64,000 nucleotides of DNA from positions 7,077,714 through 7,141,713 of the forward strand of contig NC_034011.1 of assembly GCF_000346465.2 (NCBI RefSeq), read 5' to 3'. The DNA comes from Prunus persica (Eukaryota > Streptophyta > Magnoliopsida > Rosales > Rosaceae). Within the stretch, counting starts at the first letter, position 1; every line of letters begins with the position of its first letter. The notes under the pieces were generated by a model. That model was not told the origin of the DNA and searched no databases. It saw only the letters and a program-made list of their open reading frames with translations. This document shows positions 58,699-64,000 of the stretch, in pieces. The translations under genes were made by a program, and so were the position numbers.

Positions 58699-60390
58699 AG
58701 TGTCGTCAGTGTCGTTTTTATCTTTTTTCCTTGTTTTTGCACAGAGAGAGAGAGAGGGGAAGAAGAGGGTGGCCAGAGAAAATCTCTCCTTTTTATTTAG
58801 GTGAGTTTTGTGTTGTGTTGTTGTGTGTGTGCAGAGAGAGAGAGACAGAGACAGAGAGAGAAGAAGAGGAAAGAAAGAATAATGAGGGGAGGCTTTTATA
58901 TGTGGTGGATTTGCTTTGTTTTGTTGGTTGCTTGCTTGCTTTCTTTTTTCTTGTGTTTCTCAACAAACAACTCTTCCACTTCCTTCCTCCCTCCTCTTTT
59001 GTGTGGATTTTTCCCTTTTCTTTTTTCTTTTTCTATTTCCGATCTTTTCTTCTCATTTTCTGTGGGCCACCACACTGTAAACACGTGGCAGTGTTGGACC
59101 AAGCTCGCGTGGCTTTTCCCCTTTTTCTTTTTTTGTTTTGTTTTGTTTTTTGGTTATAGGTTTTTGATGGATGACACTAATTTATTTATAGACAGGGTTT
59201 ATAGGTGTAGATTGGTTCAGAGATGTGAGCTGGACGCGCTCACAAGGTAGGTGAGTGAGTGAGTGAGTGAAAGAGAGAGAACATGGAGAATTGGGGCAGA
59301 TGTGGAAGATGGTGATGTTTGTCAGTTAATGATGCGGCACGTTTCGCTTAGGATACGGTGGCCATTTCTTTTTCTTTTTTTGTTTCATTTTCCTATTATT
59401 TTTTTATTTTTTTATTTTTTTATTTTTTGGGTATATGGTTATAGTAGGAAATGGAAAAGAGAAGCTAGAACCCTAGTTTATTTGGCTGGTTTTATTTTAT
59501 AATTTAGTTTTGGAAAGGGCAGTACGGCGTTAGACTTGCCCTTTTTTTCATTATTTGTATAATATTTGGAGTTTGCGACAAGGCAGCGTCAACCTTGCCA
59601 TCTGTAATTACTTGAATATTTCGTGTATGTCATCTTCCTTCGTATCTTGTCTAATAAAAATAAGGGCAAACTCAATAGTGGAGGCTCTAAATATGGTGGA
59701 TAGAATTTTTTTTAGAGTTCCAACGAAATATACGAAACCTTAAAAATATCTTTTCCATAATAATAGTAGCTTCTATACTTACGCTCTAAATTTTGCTTAC
59801 CACTTCCATTTCTTAGTTTCTTTTTATGACAATATGACTTCAACATGGAAAATAAAATAATTGAACATATTATCAACTTAACGTCGGCAGTTATCTAATA
59901 CTCGATACTCATCATCTTAATTCATAGTATGTTGGTCATCTTAGATTCTTAATCAACGCCGTCATGGTGCTAACCGTGCATCTTTTGGTGTGCCATCTTC
60001 ATTGATATATCATCGAGTAATCATCAATAAAGCTTCGAAACATTATTATTTGCTATAAGTTACACCCAATAAATATAAGGGCTTTATTACATTCATATGT
60101 CAGCTTTTGGTTTTTATCACATTATTATCTATACACGAAATTACTTTAAATGAACATGACAAAAATTAGACAAAATAGAGGACCCATGCGAAGGAAGAGG
60201 GAACTGCTTCCTCTTCTTTCACTTCAAATTTCTCTACTTCTTCAAGCATTGTAAACTCCTTTTATTATATTAGTCATCACTACCTGATCAATATACATAC
60301 ATCTTCAAATCCACTTTGGTGTTCTTCTACATCTCAATCTCACTCACACTTCGACTCCACCCTTTGAACTTCTTATCCTTCGCTCTCTGC
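58699..60390. other. Upstream region of the 280-aa gene and intergenic DNA
   Basis: GA-rich runs at about 58742-58760 and 58830-58875 fit a 5' leader/promoter of the minus-strand gene. A short GTGA repeat lies at about 59250-59270. The plus-strand open frames at 58731-59250 are Phe/Cys-rich low-complexity and are not called. Confidence 0.45.
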
Positions 60391-60830
60391 AAAATAAATT
60401 TAGGTCAACAGACCACACACAGGAGTGTTGACCAAAGGCTAATTAGTTAAAGGGTTCTCGAAAGATGCAGCAAATACTGGACTTACCTCAAATGCGAGTT
60501 ATGCTTGTCTTTATATAGTCTCCTTGCTTGGCTAGGGTTTGTAGAATAATTTCATATTTAATTGGGATTATTCTTACCCAAAAATAGGTGATAAGATTAA
60601 TCGAGGAGATTTGGTGGAAATCCTCATCCTTAATTCGGGGAGATATCTCTATCTTAAATCAAAGATAATTACCTAATTAAATAGGATTTAATTAAAAAAA
60701 ATTAATTGACCTAAGGAATATTTCCTTTTTAGAGTGTCACATTTCTATTGGTTGTTGAAACAATCACTCCTCTAGGGTTACATTGACCGTTGGTGTTACA
60801 CATGTCAACAAAATTCTTTCTTCCAAATGG
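60391..60830 (-). repeat. Possible solo LTR or LTR fragment
   Basis: GGTCAACAGACCACACACAGG and GAGTGTTGACCAAAGG near 60400 resemble the sequence near 35395 beside the Gypsy remnant. The region also holds a plausible LTR-like TATATAG and ends in a TTGGTGTTACA string. Boundaries are uncertain. Confidence 0.3.
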
Positions 60831-62198
60831 TGTACATAAATTTTTCTAAGATAGTATTATGATGTAATTAATGAGCGTATAATGCAATTGTGATGAATAT
60901 GAATACAACAGTTGTGATCGCACTTCCAATGCTGATGGAAATTTGAATACATGGTGCGATCACACAAATGCCACGACTGAAAATTAATGTGCTTTCCAAA
61001 TGACAAAAAGAGAAGAAGAAAACAAAAAAGTGCAAAAGAGAGGGAAAACCATTTGGTGCGTATACTTGGCATGTTATGAAAAGATCTTTCTGGTAGGTAA
61101 TAATTGATTGCAATCATGCATTTTTCTCATTCAAGTGGATATGATTCAATTTAATGAAACCTAACAACAGATCATGGTAGAATACGTGTTAATGGCACAT
61201 AGCAAGTCCTCAAAAACTTGGTAGTTCGAGCGTAACTCTCTGTTATCTAATCAGTTGGTGATGAGGGGCAACTTTGAGGGAGTGCAAACTCAGGGCAGAG
61301 GGCCCCAATTTCAAGAGGCCCTTAAATTTTACCGTTGTTTCAATCAATGTCTAAAATATCGATAGTTTAAAAATACGAAAATTTTGATGAAAATATCGAG
61401 ATATTATTGATATCAATAAAAATTGAATTAAAGCCACGAAATTGTAAGAAAAACTTGAAATTTTTTATTGAAACTTTGGAGGATATTTATTCAGTCAATT
61501 ATCTATTAGTTTATCACAAAAAATTGGAAGGAAATGCATTGCATGATGGGTTAACTTATTTAAGTTATAGCGAGCTGACAAACACTGTGAGTGTAGAAAA
61601 TATGTAGTAATTAACGAAATAAATTTAAACATACCATAATCATTTATATGTAATGATTTACTACAATATTTTACACTTTATACATTGCGTGGTAAGATAC
61701 ATAAGTGACTTAATATCACATAGAGTTTTTATGAGGTTCAAATTTTTGTACTATCTTCATCATCTCTATGTGTAGAGTAAGTTTATTGTGGAGAGTAATC
61801 ATCAAATGATAAACCCCCAAAATAGTTTTGCATGTAATTGTTCAAAACAAAACAATATAAATATACATATTTTAGCATATTATCATAAAAACATAAGCAA
61901 CATGGTGGTTAAAGCATTGAAGGAGTGAAATGGCAAGGGTTTGAATCCCCTTTGTGTGTGCGTGCTTTGTGTTTTTTTTTTCTTTTCATTTTTTCCATTA
62001 CATCGATATTTTCGATATTATACCGATATTTTGACAAAATATTGTTGAAGTGTGAGCGAAATTATCGATATCGATATTATCGATATACGATATGTGTATG
62101 AATACATTCCAAAATATCCGTGACCCGAAGAAACGATAATATCCTTGATATTTTGTCGATATTATCGATATTTTATACTATGGTTTCAATGTGTATAT
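60831..62198. other. Intergenic with dispersed CGATAT-rich repeat
   Basis: About 61330-61720 is an inverted relative of 37960-38380. Another CGATATTATCGATATT-rich stretch is at about 61998-62175. Between them (61900-61960) a TGGTTAAAGC...GGGTTTGAATCCC pair resembles pol III boxes A and B and may be a SINE remnant. No gene. Confidence 0.45.
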
Positions 62199-62600
62199 AC
62201 AGTCCTCTTCTATTGAGGAATCCCTCAAATAATTTTATTTGAAGAACACCCTTTAGGGTATCTTATGAATTTTTTTTCTAATGATTCAAACCATTTATTT
62301 TTTAAAGTCTACATTCATAAATCATCCTTGCAAAAAATTAGAAAAATGGGAAACCATTTCTATATCCAATTGTATCCTACAATCAATGAACACAGTGCTT
62401 CAAGAAAGTACTAAAATTTCAATAACACAATTGAGTGGTCAAATGATATCGGATTCAAGTGATTTTTTGTAGAGATGATTCTTGAATGAGTATCTACGAA
62501 ATAGACGGTTTAAATTAGTGAAATACAATACAGAGTGGGCCATACAAGGGTGTCCATCAAATAAGCTTATTTGAGGGATCCCTTAACTAAAGCTCCCTGT
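62199..62600. mobile_element. MITE with about 55-bp inverted ends
   Basis: 402 bp. The left end ACAGTCCTCTTCTATTGAGG, continuing ATCCCTCAAATAA, pairs with the reverse complement of the right end ACAGGGAGCTTTAGTTAAGG, continuing GGATCCCTCAAATAAGC; both arms end in GAACACCCTT/GGACACCCTT. It sits between TATAT and ATAC, so a TA-type target is possible. No coding sequence. Confidence 0.6.
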
Positions 62601-63352
62601 ATACGCTAGCGGATCATGAATTTTTTAGGCTTCTCATCCAGATCCAGTATGTCCTCGAAACATATGGACAAACCATCTTCGACCTCTTCCTTGGAAAAAG
62701 TATCAAACTCCTCCATCTCACCAACGTGGGACCAAAGTATCTCTTGCTGAAAGAGAAAATGGACACTACTAAGCCCGTTTGAGCTTACCACAAGCCATAA
62801 CAGCCACTATCAAGGATTAACCTCACCATGCAAAATGCGTAGAACTTTACTTCAGACTTGAGTGAAGGTACTTGAGGTCAACAATTTTCCCCATAGGCAT
62901 AATCATAGTTAGCAATTTGCTTTGTCTTTGTGGAACCATAGTTAAGTTCATGGACACGTGTCAAATGTTGAGAAGGTTAGTGAGTGTACACGTTAGGTTA
63001 AAATGATGAGCAAACATGCAGTCCCAAAAAATACCCACCATTTCCATTAAGTTGGTCCCACATAATATATTAATATTATTAAAACTAGCTTGGCACACGC
63101 TCAAGCGTGTGCCAATTAGGTTTTCATTTTATTTTTTTATTTTTATAGTAGTAATTGAATTTAACACTAAGAAAGAGAAAATAGGAACCATATTCTCTTT
63201 TTAAAATTTTTTAAAATTTAAATAGTTTTAATTTACTATATTACCTTCATTTAATCAGTATGTTCATTTCTGAATATTTTCTTTAACTAAGGGAATATTT
63301 TAGTTTTTTAAATATTTTACCATTTTTTGTCTTTGCTTATATATATATATAT
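62601..63352. other. Intergenic, no gene recognised
   Basis: AT-rich. A short GC-richer minus-strand frame at 62606-62791 has no recognisable domain. Confidence 0.4.
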
Positions 63353-63459
63353 GAATATATTCTTCAACTAAGGACATATTTTGGTATTTTGTATATATAT
63401 ACATATATATATATGTGAATATATTCTTCAACTAAGGACATATTTTGGTATTATATATA
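63353..63459 (+). repeat. Tandem repeat, 64-bp period
   Basis: GAATATATTCTTCAACTAAG at 63353 recurs at 63417, both continuing GACATATTTTGGTATT. A diverged earlier copy begins near 63272. Confidence 0.6.
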
Positions 63460-63690
63460 TATAGTCCCGATCTCTTGGATCACAGGAGTCCAAGAGATTG
63501 TGGTCACCCACCGTTGGATATTAATCCAATGGTTCAAATTTTTTTTTTTTAAAAAATGAGTGCAAGAGTGAGTGAATCGTTAAATTTACATCCAACGATG
63601 AGTGACCACAAATCTCTTGGACTACAGGGGCCCAAGAGATCAGGACTATACTCTTGGACTCCTGTGGTCCAAGAGATTAGGACTGTATAT
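63460..63690. mobile_element. MITE with a duplicated end
   Basis: 63460-63650 has inverted ends of about 54 bp: TATAGTCCCGATCTCTTGG on the left, TATAGTCCTGATCTCTTGG on the right in reverse. A further 40 bp (63651-63690, CTCTTGGACTCCTGTGGTCC...) is another copy of the terminal sequence. Each end is itself partly palindromic (CTCTTGGA...TCCAAGAG). No coding sequence. Confidence 0.6.
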
Positions 63691-64000
63691 ATATATATAA
63701 CATATAAGGAGCTGTTGTCATAGGTTTAGTATTTATTTTTTTGGCTCACAAATAAGAAAGCTTCATTGGTTAGAGGATATCTTTTGTATGCCATTGTCTT
63801 TTATTGGTAAATTATAATTAATAATTTGATGAATCATGGTATTTTGATTTTAAGCTCTTTGTTGAATTAGTTGTTTAACAATTCTTTTTTAATATTTAAA
63901 AAAAAAACATATGTTGATGAGTTTTAGTTTTGCATAAAGCTCCTAAAATCTCAGGATAGTGATGGTCATCGATCAGGTGCTATTAATACTAGTCTCTCCA
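63691..64000. other. End of window, no gene recognised
   Basis: AT-rich DNA, no coding or structural signal noted. Confidence 0.4.

Noticed and set aside
58731..59250. Overlapping plus-strand frames of about 140-150 codons
   Set aside because: Phe/Cys/Glu-rich low-complexity translations from GA- and T-rich DNA upstream of the minus-strand gene.
61890..61980. SINE with TGGTTAAAGC and GGGTTTGAATCCC boxes
   Set aside because: No target-site duplication could be found, so it is mentioned only within the intergenic entry.

Overview
This is a nuclear genomic segment from a dicot plant. Genes are intron-containing and spaced by AT-rich DNA, splice sites are canonical GT/AG, TATA boxes lie just upstream of several start codons, and LTR retrotransposons, Cassandra elements, MITEs and SINEs are abundant. 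The proteins and the repeat mix suggest a rosid, perhaps Rosaceae. That taxonomic guess comes from general familiarity, not from a search.

Layout. 1-3.1 kb: 3' half of a BRAP2/BRIZ-type RING/ZnF-UBP ubiquitin-ligase gene (+). 5.2-6.6 kb: single-exon F-box/LRR gene (+). 8.3-16.2 kb: acetylornithine aminotransferase gene (+) with three coding exons; a hAT-like element sits in intron 1 and a nearly intact, very young Copia element lies antisense in intron 2. 17.8-22.0 kb: an older, gag-less Copia element (+). 22-28 kb: no gene seen, one clear SINE. 28.0-29.0 kb: ERF transcription factor with a C-terminal EAR motif (+). 29-39 kb: a repeat-rich stretch with a SINE, a GC-rich hAT-like element, a truncated Copia, a Gypsy remnant, a rearranged cluster of Cassandra (5S rRNA-bearing) LTRs, a decayed retroelement polyprotein and a Mutator-type MITE. 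39.6-43.8 kb: full-length Cf/Hcr-type receptor-like protein gene (+) and a broken 3' duplicate. 45.4-45.8 kb: pseudogene fragment of RNA polymerase I/III subunit AC40 (-). 46.7-48.2 kb: HCT-like BAHD acyltransferase (+). 48.6-53.9 kb: three foldback elements, one a Pack-MULE-like element carrying a fragment resembling a SWAP splicing-factor gene. 54.2-58.7 kb: five-exon gene for an uncharacterised 280-aa protein with a DLNLP motif (-). 58.7-64 kb: no gene recognised, several MITEs and dispersed repeats.

The host genes are unrelated in function (protein turnover, arginine synthesis, transcription, cell-surface recognition, phenylpropanoid-type acylation) and look like ordinary neighbours, not a pathway cluster. 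The most notable content is the mobile DNA: many elements can be closed exactly by target-site duplications read from the sequence. I did not find a convincing new multi-gene system.
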